Assembly (NCBI RefSeq): GCF_002844375.1
Contig: NZ_CP024199.1
Coordinates: forward strand, 3,946,001 to 4,010,000
Direction of reading: 5' to 3'
DNA: 64,000 bases
From: Thalassospira marina
Lineage (GTDB): Bacteria > Pseudomonadota > Alphaproteobacteria > Rhodospirillales > Thalassospiraceae
Shown: piece after piece, positions 1 to 7,653 of the stretch
Layout of the letters: each line of letters opens with the position of its first letter
Numbering within the stretch: position 1 is the first letter of the stretch
The notes under the pieces: generated by a model
What the model was told of the DNA's origin: nothing
Database searches by the model: none
The model's input: the letters and a program-made list of their open reading frames with translations, nothing else
Translations under genes and position numbers: made by a program

Positions 1-881
1 CGGCCTCCAAACTGGCGGGTGAATTTGATGCCAGCATCAGCACCATCATCGGTGAAGACCTGGAAAGCCAGAATTACCCGTCCATTTACGCGGTTGGCAA
101 AGGCAGCGACCGGGCACCCCGCCTAATCGACCTGCGCTGGGGTGATGAAAATGCACCGCGCGTTACCCTGGTTGGCAAGGGCGTGTGTTTTGATACCGGC
201 GGCTATGATTTGAAACCGGCCAGCAACATGCTGCTGATGAAAAAGGATATGGGTGGTGCCGCACAGGTACTGGGTCTGGCCCGTATGATCATGGCAGCGA
301 AATTGCCGGTTCGGTTGCGTGTGCTGATCCCGGCTGTGGAAAACATGGTATCGGGCAATGCATTTCGCCCCAGCGACATTATCAATACCCGCAAGGGCAT
401 TACGGTTGAAGTCGGCAATACCGATGCCGAAGGCCGTCTTGTCCTTTCCGATGCGCTAACAGAAGCCGCCAGCGAAGACCCGGAAATCCTGCTGGATTTT
501 GCCACTCTGACCGGGGCGGCCCGTGTTGCCCTTGGCCTGGGACTGCCGGCGCTGTTTTCCAATAATGACGATCTGGCAAGTGCCCTGCAAAATACCGGCA
601 TCGAAATGGGTGACCCGCTTTGGCGCCTGCCGATCTGGGAAGATTACCGCCCCCTTCTTGACAGCAGGATTGCCGATACCAACAACATATCATCAGGTGC
701 GTTTGGCGGTGCCATCATTGCCGCCCTGTTCCTTGACCGCTTTGCCAAAGGCGCAAAGGCATGGGCCCATATCGACCTGATGGCGTGGAACCCGTCTGGT
801 ACGCCGGGCAAACCCGAGGGCGGCGAAGCCCAGGGAATCCGCGCTGCCTTCAAGGTGATCAGCGATCGTTACGGTAAGTAA
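1..881 (+). CDS. M17 leucyl aminopeptidase, 5'-truncated by window edge
   Basis: The reading frame is open from base 3 to the TAA at 879-881, so the N-terminal part lies outside the window; the visible part is the catalytic half of an M17 (PepA-type) cytosolic di-zinc aminopeptidase. The metal-binding and catalytic signatures are intact: a VGKGVCFDTGG segment (the catalytic Lys and first metal ligands), KKDMGGAA, and the family hallmark NTDAEGRL. The enzyme removes N-terminal residues from peptides in the cytoplasm and fits with the peptide importer 3 kb downstream, although the two are not in one operon. The internal ATG-like start at 183 is not a real start because homology extends upstream of it. 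Confidence 0.95.
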   Translation, partial: ASKLAGEFDASISTIIGEDLESQNYPSIYAVGKGSDRAPRLIDLRWGDENAPRVTLVGKGVCFDTGGYDLKPASNMLLMKKDMGGAAQVLGLARMIMAAKLPVRLRVLIPAVENMVSGNAFRPSDIINTRKGITVEVGNTDAEGRLVLSDALTEAASEDPEILLDFATLTGAARVALGLGLPALFSNNDDLASALQNTGIEMGDPLWRLPIWEDYRPLLDSRIADTNNISSGAFGGAIIAALFLDRFAKGAKAWAHIDLMAWNPSGTPGKPEGGEAQGIRAAFKVISDRYGK

Positions 882-967
882 ATTAATTAAAATCAACCTT
901 TGACTTACAGTTCGGGGTCAGGTAAACAGATTACGTATTCGTAACAAACAGGCTGTTGGACATAGAT

Positions 968-1315
968 ATGCCCATCGAGATCAAACCGTCACAAGCGCTT
1001 GACCTTTGGCGTATCGCGACTGTCGAAAGTGTGCGTCGGGATTCCCCCGATCTCTCTGCCCGGCAGATGGCCCTTGTCCTTACCGTTTATCTGACCCCGG
1101 CACCCCATACCGTTCGTGGCCTTGCCGAAGCACTCAATATCTCCAAACCTGCAATTACCCGCGCCCTTGACCGGCTTAGTTCGCTGGGCATGGTCAAACG
1201 TAAAGTCGATGAAGATGACCGCCGTTCTGTACTGATCCAGCGTACGGTTAAAGGATCGGTCTTTTTGCGGGAATTTGGCGACATTGTTGGTAGCGCCGGC
1301 AAAAAAACCCAGTAA
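968..1315 (+). CDS. MarR-family transcriptional regulator
   Basis: About 115 residues with a central winged helix-turn-helix: the segment TVRGLAEALNISKPAITRAL is the recognition helix region and is followed by a DEDDRRS wing typical of MarR proteins. It is shorter than the usual 140-160 residues, lacking most of the C-terminal dimerisation helix, so it may be a minimal MarR-like DNA-binding protein. I chose the ATG at 968 over the in-frame TTG at 956 because a GGA stretch lies about 8 bases upstream. The 85-base gap from the aminopeptidase suggests independent transcription. Its targets cannot be read from the sequence. Confidence 0.85.
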   Translation: MPIEIKPSQALDLWRIATVESVRRDSPDLSARQMALVLTVYLTPAPHTVRGLAEALNISKPAITRALDRLSSLGMVKRKVDEDDRRSVLIQRTVKGSVFLREFGDIVGSAGKKTQ

Positions 1316-2275
1316 GCACCAAGCAACGATAACGATCCCACCCTGCGATACGACATCAGCCTTTGGCTTTGCCCCGAACACTGGAGCGCAGCCACCACTA
1401 AATACCGGCATGATAAAACCATCCGGTTCAGGCTGACAAAAAGACGATCATTTGCCTTCCATTCGCAATCCAATCGGCGAAATTCCGGAACGGCCCCTTC
1501 CACAGATAAATTACCGACCAGCCGGTATGAAACAGCATACCGACCCGCATCAAATACCGACCGTTCGGTATGTTTTGCATACCAAAACGTATCTATCTGT
1601 GGGCAGCAGGTGATTGGTCAGGCATTCAGGCGTATAGCGCCCAGCATCAGCAAAACCCATTGGCATGCCCTCCCGGACACAAGCAAAACAGCGATCTTTC
1701 ACGCGACAGTACTCTGGAAGCGTGACGGGCAGGATCGTACCACAGCGAAGCTACATCCAACTAAAGCACGGAAGTACAGCGTAGGCGCTGCAATCGCACC
1801 TCAATGGCGAAACCGCTTTAAGACGCTTTGGCACTTTACGGTCGCAACAAACTCCCCAGACACCGCCCAAGCTGTCCCTCATTGGCCTTCATTCGGGGGG
1901 CAGGAACGTCTGTGGATTTTCTTCCAAGTAGAGGCAGGAAACACCAACAGCTCTCCAACAGCAAAATACCGCCCTTTAAGCAGCGGCTTCACCCCATAGA
2001 GTTTCCCCGCCATCCTTAATCGCCAAAGCCGGAAACTGTGCAATCAGGTGATGGATTTACGATCTGTCTGCCTGGGAAATGCAACTGTCATTTTGGCCGC
2101 ACCAAATTCCCGGAAGGATCAAACGGGGCACGTCACCAACAAACGGTGAAGAAGGCGACCATAAATGAGGCAAATGAAGCACATTGCTCCGGGGTAATGA
2201 AGCGCCGACTGGCGGAGCCAAATGCGCTTGCCCGCACAGATGCCAGATGCAGAAAAAAGCCATGCATTTACGGCG
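1316..2275. other. Gene-poor 960-base interval with operator-like repeats
   Basis: No frame here gives a protein I recognise. The longest candidates (about 1610-1999 and 2038-2313 on the plus strand) have mixed, low-complexity composition and no ribosome-binding site or family motif, so I do not call them. The interval contains the palindrome cluster at 1512-1584. It may hold a decayed gene or a regulatory region whose target was lost. Confidence 0.5.
1512..1584. promoter_or_regulatory. Cluster of TetR-like operator half-sites
   Basis: A perfect 7-bp inverted repeat ATACCGA-CCGT-TCGGTAT lies at 1554-1571. An imperfect copy (TACCG / CGGTA) is at 1512-1527, a single CATACCGACC half-site at 1536-1545, and a GCATACC half-site at 1578-1584. 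The 18-bp palindrome with a 4-base centre resembles TetR/AcrR-family operators, but no TetR gene lies next to it, so the identity of the protein is inference. Confidence 0.5.
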
Positions 2276-2944
2276 TTATTTTCCGGCAGAGAAACTGCCC
2301 GGTGCATCGATGAGCGAGAGCAGAAGGGCCGCGACCACCAGAACGCTGCCACTGAACCGGCCGATGGCGCGGCTGCCGCCTTTGCGCGTAACCCACGGCG
2401 TCAGGCGGGAAGCAGCAGAGGCATAAACCATTACGGCTGTGTAATCAAAAATGACGAAAGTAACACCAAGGATCAGAAGCTGCGGCAATAGTGGCTGGGA
2501 AACATCGATAAACTGGGGAAACAGCGCGCCGAAAAAGGCAATTGCCTTGGGGTTACCTGCCGCAACCAGAAAGCCCTGACTGAACATGCGCAAAGGCTTT
2601 GCCGGTTCGTAGACCGATGCAGAATTTGTTTCGATATCGTTTTTAGCGCCGGTTTTCGCGGGTTTACGAAAGAAGGCCACCAGCCCCATTACCAGCAGAA
2701 AGGCCACACCACCCCATTTGACCGCCTGAAATGCCGTTGCGGAGGTTGCCAGAATGGCACCAAGACCCAGAGCCGCGATCACCATCTGAATCATGTTGGC
2801 CGTTACATCGCCAAGGGCCGTCATCAGGGTGGGAACCGGCCCATACCGCATGGAATGGGACATGCCGATCAGGACACTTGGACCGGGTGTTGAAACCATC
2901 AACAGCACCAGCGCACAAAAACTGATCCACACATGTAACGACAT
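2276..2944 (-). CDS. LysE/RhtB-family amino-acid exporter
   Basis: A 222-residue polytopic membrane protein with about six hydrophobic segments. The N-terminal pattern STPGPSVL followed by a glycine-rich helix and the later GFLVAAGNPKAIAFFGALFPQF are the hallmarks of LysE/RhtB/ArgO exporters, which extrude amino acids or derivatives across the inner membrane using the proton gradient. The ATG at 2944 is preceded by a GGGGCG stretch; the longer TTG start at 2956 adds only four residues and is less likely. It is monocistronic, with a terminator hairpin of the upstream gene at 3046-3073. The substrate cannot be told from the sequence. Confidence 0.9.
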   Translation of the reverse strand: MSLHVWISFCALVLLMVSTPGPSVLIGMSHSMRYGPVPTLMTALGDVTANMIQMVIAALGLGAILATSATAFQAVKWGGVAFLLVMGLVAFFRKPAKTGAKNDIETNSASVYEPAKPLRMFSQGFLVAAGNPKAIAFFGALFPQFIDVSQPLLPQLLILGVTFVIFDYTAVMVYASAASRLTPWVTRKGGSRAIGRFSGSVLVVAALLLSLIDAPGSFSAGK

Positions 2945-3045
2945 AAAACGCCCCAAAGCCGGTGAAATGACCCACGCGGTCTATCACAGACAGGGGCTGT
3001 CACAAGCACCAATTTGGCAAGGCAACCATGCCAGCCCCTGCCAAC

Positions 3046-3073
3046 AAAAAAGCAGCCCGTGCAAGGCTGCTTT
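3046..3073 (-). terminator. Rho-independent terminator after the FliL-like gene
   Basis: On the minus strand a 9-bp perfect stem AAAGCAGCC/GGCTGCTTT with a short loop is followed by a T-rich run (TTTTTTGTT). It lies about 80 bases past the stop at 3151 and separates that gene from lysE. Confidence 0.8.
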
Positions 3074-3150
3074 ATGCATCACCTGATCTATCTGGCAGGA
3101 ACGACCCGGCGCGCCCGATGGGCAAAACCGGCTCGCCTAGCTTCGATTAT

Positions 3151-3813
3151 TTAACGTTCGTTCGGCCACTGGTCAAACAGGCCACGGATCTGCACCGATT
3201 TCACAATTCCCGGTCCCAAAATCTTGTCGCAGGTGGCCTTCAGGCGGTTCTGCAAACCAATAATGATACGATCCGTTGTGGGTTTGAAAGGCGAAAACAG
3301 CGACTTGGCTTCGTCACCCTCGGCCGGTTCTTCCTTAATTTCCTTGCCGTCTTCATCCAGCTTGGGTTTGGGCGGGGTCAAAAGGCTGGGGGCTTCGTAA
3401 TGATAGCCGCGTTTACCCTTTTCGACCTTCTCGGCGCGATATTTGGTATCACGGTAAAAGTAACGCTGAAAATCGCGCAAAAACGCATTCAGCAATTTGG
3501 GCTGAATGCGGGACACCAGGGCGCGATGCTCAACAGCGGTCAATTCCAGCCAGACATCAGCGGCGATCTGCCGGATCATGCGATCCTGCGGCAGCACAAT
3601 CGAGGTCACAACCTTTTCAAGTTCAAATACATGGGCAGGCAGGGCAACACCGGCGGATTCACCGCCTTCTGCCGCCTTGCCCTCGCCCGATGACGCATGG
3701 GCAAGCGGCGCCTGAACCATCAAAAATGTTGCAACCAGTAACAAGCCAAAAACAAAAAAACGTGTCGCTCGCACCGCAGGCGATCCCTGCGGGGTCTTCG
3801 GGATTTTACCCAT
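3151..3813 (-). CDS. Secreted or membrane-anchored FliL-like protein
   Basis: I do not recognise this as a named family. The 220-residue product has an N-terminal hydrophobic segment (FFVFGLLLVATFLMV) ending in APLAHA, so it is exported or anchored with its bulk in the periplasm. The remaining domain alternates beta segments with helices and has a C-terminal stretch (LQNRLKATCDKIL, then GIVKSVQIRGL) that resembles the end of FliL-type domains; this is only fold-level inference. A charged, proline-rich linker sits around residues 140-170. The gene begins 42 bases after yejF ends and may be read with the yej operon. The ATG at 3813 follows TTGGGAAAA; a GTG at 3843 would add ten residues. Confidence 0.7.
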   Translation of the reverse strand: MGKIPKTPQGSPAVRATRFFVFGLLLVATFLMVQAPLAHASSGEGKAAEGGESAGVALPAHVFELEKVVTSIVLPQDRMIRQIAADVWLELTAVEHRALVSRIQPKLLNAFLRDFQRYFYRDTKYRAEKVEKGKRGYHYEAPSLLTPPKPKLDEDGKEIKEEPAEGDEAKSLFSPFKPTTDRIIIGLQNRLKATCDKILGPGIVKSVQIRGLFDQWPNER

Positions 3814-3854
3814 TTTTCCCAACTCTATTATCCTTTTATGCACTTCCTGGTCTG

Positions 3855-5489
3855 CTATAGGGCACCATTCCGTGCCGTGGTCGCATCCATATCAAGGGCC
3901 GCAGCAAGAAGCTGTTTTGTATAGGCATGTTGGGGATGTTCAAAAATGTCATCCGCCGTGCCGCTTTCAACCAACTGGCCCCCCTTCATCACCATAACCC
4001 GGTGTGACAGGGCACGAACCACCTTGAGATCGTGACTGATGAACAGATACGCCATGTTGTACCGTTCCTGCAGATCACGCAGCAGTTCTACAATTTGTGC
4101 CTGTACCGACATATCGAGTGCCGAGGTCGGTTCGTCAAGGACCATGAAACGCGGTTTTAAGACCAAAGCACGTGCAATTGAAATGCGTTGCCGCTGCCCG
4201 CCTGAAAATTCATGCGGGTAACGGTGCATCGCACTTTCGGGCAAATCCACATCGCGCAGGGCCTGGGCAATGCGTTCTTCGCGCTGGGCGCGGCCAAGTT
4301 CCGGCTGGTGAATTTCAAGGCCTTCGCCCACGATCTGGGCAATGGACATACGCGGGCTTAGCGACCCGAACGGGTCCTGGAACACCACCTGCATATCGCG
4401 GCGCAGGGCGCGCAATTGCGCGCCATCACGGGCACGAACATCCTGCCCGTCAAAGGTGATATCCCCCTGCGAACTTAAAAGACGCAAAATCGCCAAAGCC
4501 AGTGTTGTCTTACCCGATCCGCTTTCACCCACAATGCCAAGGGTTTCGCCCTGCCGGACGGAAACAGAAACACCGTCCACCGCATCAAGGTAATATTCCG
4601 GCCGGCCCAAAATGCCCTTTTTGCCAATGGGAAAACGCACACGGATATCGCCGGTTTGCAAAATTTGCGCAGCGGTTTCCGGCAAGGGACGCGCCCGGCC
4701 CGATGGAACGGCATCCAGCAAACGGCGGGTATAGGGGTGGCGCGGCTGTTCAAACAGGCGGGCATTGTCGCCAAATTCAACGATTTCGCCATCTTTCATA
4801 ACACAAACCTGATCGGCCATTTTTTTGACGATCTGCAGATCATGGGTAATCAGCAGCAATGCCATACCCAGCCGTTGCTGCAAATCACGCAATAATTGCA
4901 GGATTTGCGCCTGGATCGTCACATCAAGGGCCGTTGTCGGTTCATCAGCAATCAGCAATTCCGGATCATTCGCCAACGCCATTGCAATCATGACACGCTG
5001 GCGCTGCCCGCCCGAAAGCTCGTGCGGCAGTGACCGCAGACGTGTTTTCGGGTCCGGAATACCCACTAAATCCAAAAGCTCGATAATCCGCTCGCGTGCC
5101 TTGGCACCGCGCAAGCCCTTGTGAAGCAACAGAACCTCGCCGATCTGCTTTTCAACATTATGCAGCGGGTTAAGTGAGGTCATCGGTTCCTGAAAAATCA
5201 TGGAAATGCGATTACCACGAATCTGGCGCAGGGTGCGTTCCTCGGCCCCGACCATTTCCTGCCCGTCAAACAGGATAGACCCTGCCGGATGCAATGCCCG
5301 CGGATAAGGCAGCAATTGCAGGATCGACATCGCCGTAACCGATTTTCCCGATCCGCTTTCCCCCACCAGTGCCAGCGTTTCGCCCCGCTGCATCCGAAAG
5401 GAAACACCGCGCACCGCATCCGCCCGGCCAAAGCGAACGGCAAGGTTGCTGACATCAAGTAGATATTCGGTTTTGCCCTGTTGTGACAT
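3855..5489 (-). CDS. yejF: Peptide ABC importer, duplicated ATP-binding protein YejF
   Basis: A 544-residue fusion of two ABC ATPase domains that powers the YejABEF oligopeptide (microcin C-type) importer at the inner membrane. The first Walker A, GESGSGKS, is at residues 43-50 with signature LSGGQRQR and Walker B ending DEPTTALD. The second half repeats all motifs: GESGSGKTT, FSGGQRQR, DEPTSALD. Both sites look catalytically complete. The ATG at 5489 has a strong AGAGGA upstream; it lies 11 bases after the yejE stop. It is the last Yej gene, in the order yejA-B-E-F, with tight spacing consistent with one transcript. Confidence 0.95.
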   Translation of the reverse strand: MSQQGKTEYLLDVSNLAVRFGRADAVRGVSFRMQRGETLALVGESGSGKSVTAMSILQLLPYPRALHPAGSILFDGQEMVGAEERTLRQIRGNRISMIFQEPMTSLNPLHNVEKQIGEVLLLHKGLRGAKARERIIELLDLVGIPDPKTRLRSLPHELSGGQRQRVMIAMALANDPELLIADEPTTALDVTIQAQILQLLRDLQQRLGMALLLITHDLQIVKKMADQVCVMKDGEIVEFGDNARLFEQPRHPYTRRLLDAVPSGRARPLPETAAQILQTGDIRVRFPIGKKGILGRPEYYLDAVDGVSVSVRQGETLGIVGESGSGKTTLALAILRLLSSQGDITFDGQDVRARDGAQLRALRRDMQVVFQDPFGSLSPRMSIAQIVGEGLEIHQPELGRAQREERIAQALRDVDLPESAMHRYPHEFSGGQRQRISIARALVLKPRFMVLDEPTSALDMSVQAQIVELLRDLQERYNMAYLFISHDLKVVRALSHRVMVMKGGQLVESGTADDIFEHPQHAYTKQLLAAALDMDATTARNGAL

Positions 5490-5499
5490 CCGTTTCCTC

Positions 5500-6534
5500 T
5501 TAAAATGTCTTGCGCGGATCAAAGGCATCGCGCACGGCTTCGCCGATAAAAATCAGCAAGCTCAGCATGATGGCGATGGCAAAAAAGGCGGTAATACCCA
5601 GCCACGGCGCTTGCAGGTTATTTTTCCCCTGCGAAAGCAATTCACCCAGCGAAGGCGACCCCGGCGGCATACCCAGCCCAAGAAAATCAAGCGAGGTCAG
5701 CGCAACAATCGACCCGTTCAGAATGAAGGGCAGAAAGGTAATGGTTGCCACCATCGCATTGGGCAGAACATGGCGCGCCATGATGCGAAAATCACCAACA
5801 CCCAGCGCCTTTGCTGCCCGGACATATTCAAAATTACGTGCGCGCAGGAATTCCGCACGGACAAGCCCGGTCAAACTCATCCAGCTAAACAGTACCATGA
5901 TGAACAATAACGTCCAGAAACCTGGTGCAAACAGGCTGGCGAGGATGATCAGAATAAAAAGCTGGGGCAACCCACCCCATATTTCGATCACACGCTGAAA
6001 TGACAGATCAACCCAGCCCCCGAAATAGCCCTGCACCGCCCCTGCGGCAATGCCGATAACCGAGCTGATCAGCGTAAGCGCGATGCCAAACAGAACGGAT
6101 ATGCGAAAACCATAAATCAGGCGCGCCAACACATCGCGCCCCAGATCATCCGTCCCCAGCCAGTGGCGGGTGGAGGGCGGCGCGGGCAATGGTTCGCGCA
6201 TATTGAAATCGATGGTGTCATAGGAAAATGGGATCAGCGGCCAGACCGCAAAACCGTTATTCTGGATTTTGCCCAAAAGGTAAGGATCGTAAAAATCGGT
6301 TTCGACATCAAAATCCCCACCAAAGGTGGTTTCCGGATAATCCCGAACGATCGGGAAATACCAGCTTCCGTCATATTTAACCACCAGCGGCCGATCATTG
6401 GCGATGCCCTCGGCCACCAGGCAAATAACAAACAGAATGGCGAAGATGACCAGGGACCAGTACCCACGCCGGTTGGCACGGAAATTTTCCACGCGGCGCT
6501 GATTTAACGGTGAAAGCTGCAATGCTTTGGCCAT
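5500..6534 (-). CDS. yejE: Peptide ABC importer permease YejE
   Basis: A 344-residue inner-membrane permease of the DppC/YejE type. It has an N-terminal cytoplasmic tail, a first membrane helix near residues 25-45, a periplasmic domain of about 90 residues rich in aromatic residues, then the typical GRDVLARLIYGFRIS entry and the EAA loop (EYVRAAKALGVGDFRIMARH) that docks on the ATPase. The C-terminus ends in the FDPRKTF motif shared with homologues. It starts 3 bases after yejB stops and ends 11 bases before the yejF start, so the genes are probably co-translated. Confidence 0.95.
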   Translation of the reverse strand: MAKALQLSPLNQRRVENFRANRRGYWSLVIFAILFVICLVAEGIANDRPLVVKYDGSWYFPIVRDYPETTFGGDFDVETDFYDPYLLGKIQNNGFAVWPLIPFSYDTIDFNMREPLPAPPSTRHWLGTDDLGRDVLARLIYGFRISVLFGIALTLISSVIGIAAGAVQGYFGGWVDLSFQRVIEIWGGLPQLFILIILASLFAPGFWTLLFIMVLFSWMSLTGLVRAEFLRARNFEYVRAAKALGVGDFRIMARHVLPNAMVATITFLPFILNGSIVALTSLDFLGLGMPPGSPSLGELLSQGKNNLQAPWLGITAFFAIAIMLSLLIFIGEAVRDAFDPRKTF

Positions 6535-6537
6535 GTC

Positions 6538-7650
6538 TCAATCCTTCCGCGCGTCAAAGTCGATGCGCGGATCGACGAAGTGATAGGTCAGATCGCTGAC
6601 AAGGTTCAAAATCAGCCCGGCCAGCGTAAACATATAAAGGGTGGCAAACATCACCGGGTAATCACGCTTCATGACAGATTCAAACCCCAGAAGCCCGATC
6701 CCGTCGAGAGAGAAGATCACCTCGATCAGAACCGATCCGGTAAAAAGCAAACCAATCAGCGCACTGGGAAAACCCGCAATCACCAGCAACATCGCATTGC
6801 GAAAGACATGCCCGTAAAGCACACGTTTCTGGCTTAGGCCCTTGGCCTTCGCCGTCACCACATATTGTTTGTTGATTTCATCAAGGAACGAGTTTTTCGT
6901 CAGCATCGTCAGGGTGGTAAAGCCCCCGATGGTCAACGCAATGATCGGCAGGGTCAGATGCCAGAAATAATCGCCGATTTTACCCAGAAGCGACATATCG
7001 TCCCACCCGGCGGAGGTTAATCCCCGCAACGGGAAAATATCCAGATAGGTCCCCCCGGCAAAAAGCACGATCAGCAACACAGCAAACAAAAAGCCGGGGA
7101 TGGCATAGCCGATAATAATGGCAACCGATGTCCAGACATCAAAATTGCTGCCATCACGCACCGCCTTGGCCACGCCAAGCGGCACCGAGATCAGATAAAT
7201 GATCAGCGTTGACCAAAGACCAAGCGAAATCGAAACCGGCAATTTATCCATCACGATATCAACGACATCGCGATCCTGAAAATAGCTCTGGCCAAAATCG
7301 AAGGTCAGGTAGTTTTTCATCATCAGCCAGAAACGTTCATAGGCCGGTTTATCAAAGCCGAACTGCTTTTCAAGCTGGACGATCACCTCGGGATCAAGGC
7401 CCTGCGCACCACGATAGTTTGAATCGGTGGAAAAACCGCTACCAGCCCGGCCCGAGCCACCACCGCCGCCCGTATCCGCCCCATTGTTGGAAATACGGGC
7501 CGTGGTTGAAACGTCCGCCCCCTGTATCTGGGCGATCATTTGTTCAACCGGGCCACCAGGGGCAAACTGCACAATGGCAAAATTCAGCACCATGATGCCA
7601 AACAGGGTAACGGGGATCAGCAGGATGCGCCGCAGAATGTAATTCAGCAT
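6538..7650 (-). CDS. yejB: Peptide ABC importer permease YejB
   Basis: A 370-residue DppB-type permease. The N-terminus MLNYILRRILLIPVTLFGI and the MIVNFAIVQFAPGGP-like segment are typical. A Gly/Ser-rich low-complexity stretch sits around residues 55-80, in the periplasmic loop after the first membrane helix; such an insert is common in YejB of this group. The EAA loop (YVVTAKAKGLSQKRVLYGH) is near residue 250. It pairs with YejE to form the channel. The gene starts 3 bases after yejA ends and the spacing of the whole set indicates one operon. Confidence 0.95.
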   Translation of the reverse strand: MLNYILRRILLIPVTLFGIMVLNFAIVQFAPGGPVEQMIAQIQGADVSTTARISNNGADTGGGGGSGRAGSGFSTDSNYRGAQGLDPEVIVQLEKQFGFDKPAYERFWLMMKNYLTFDFGQSYFQDRDVVDIVMDKLPVSISLGLWSTLIIYLISVPLGVAKAVRDGSNFDVWTSVAIIIGYAIPGFLFAVLLIVLFAGGTYLDIFPLRGLTSAGWDDMSLLGKIGDYFWHLTLPIIALTIGGFTTLTMLTKNSFLDEINKQYVVTAKAKGLSQKRVLYGHVFRNAMLLVIAGFPSALIGLLFTGSVLIEVIFSLDGIGLLGFESVMKRDYPVMFATLYMFTLAGLILNLVSDLTYHFVDPRIDFDARKD

Positions 7651-7653
7651 GGC

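Noticed and set aside
1610..1999. 129-residue plus-strand frame after the operator cluster
   Set aside because: No ribosome-binding site, no family match, odd composition; not called as a gene though the region may be a decayed locus.
6866..6880. TTGAT-TTC-ATCAA sequence resembling an FNR box
   Set aside because: Spacing is three bases, not four, and it is inside the yejB coding region.
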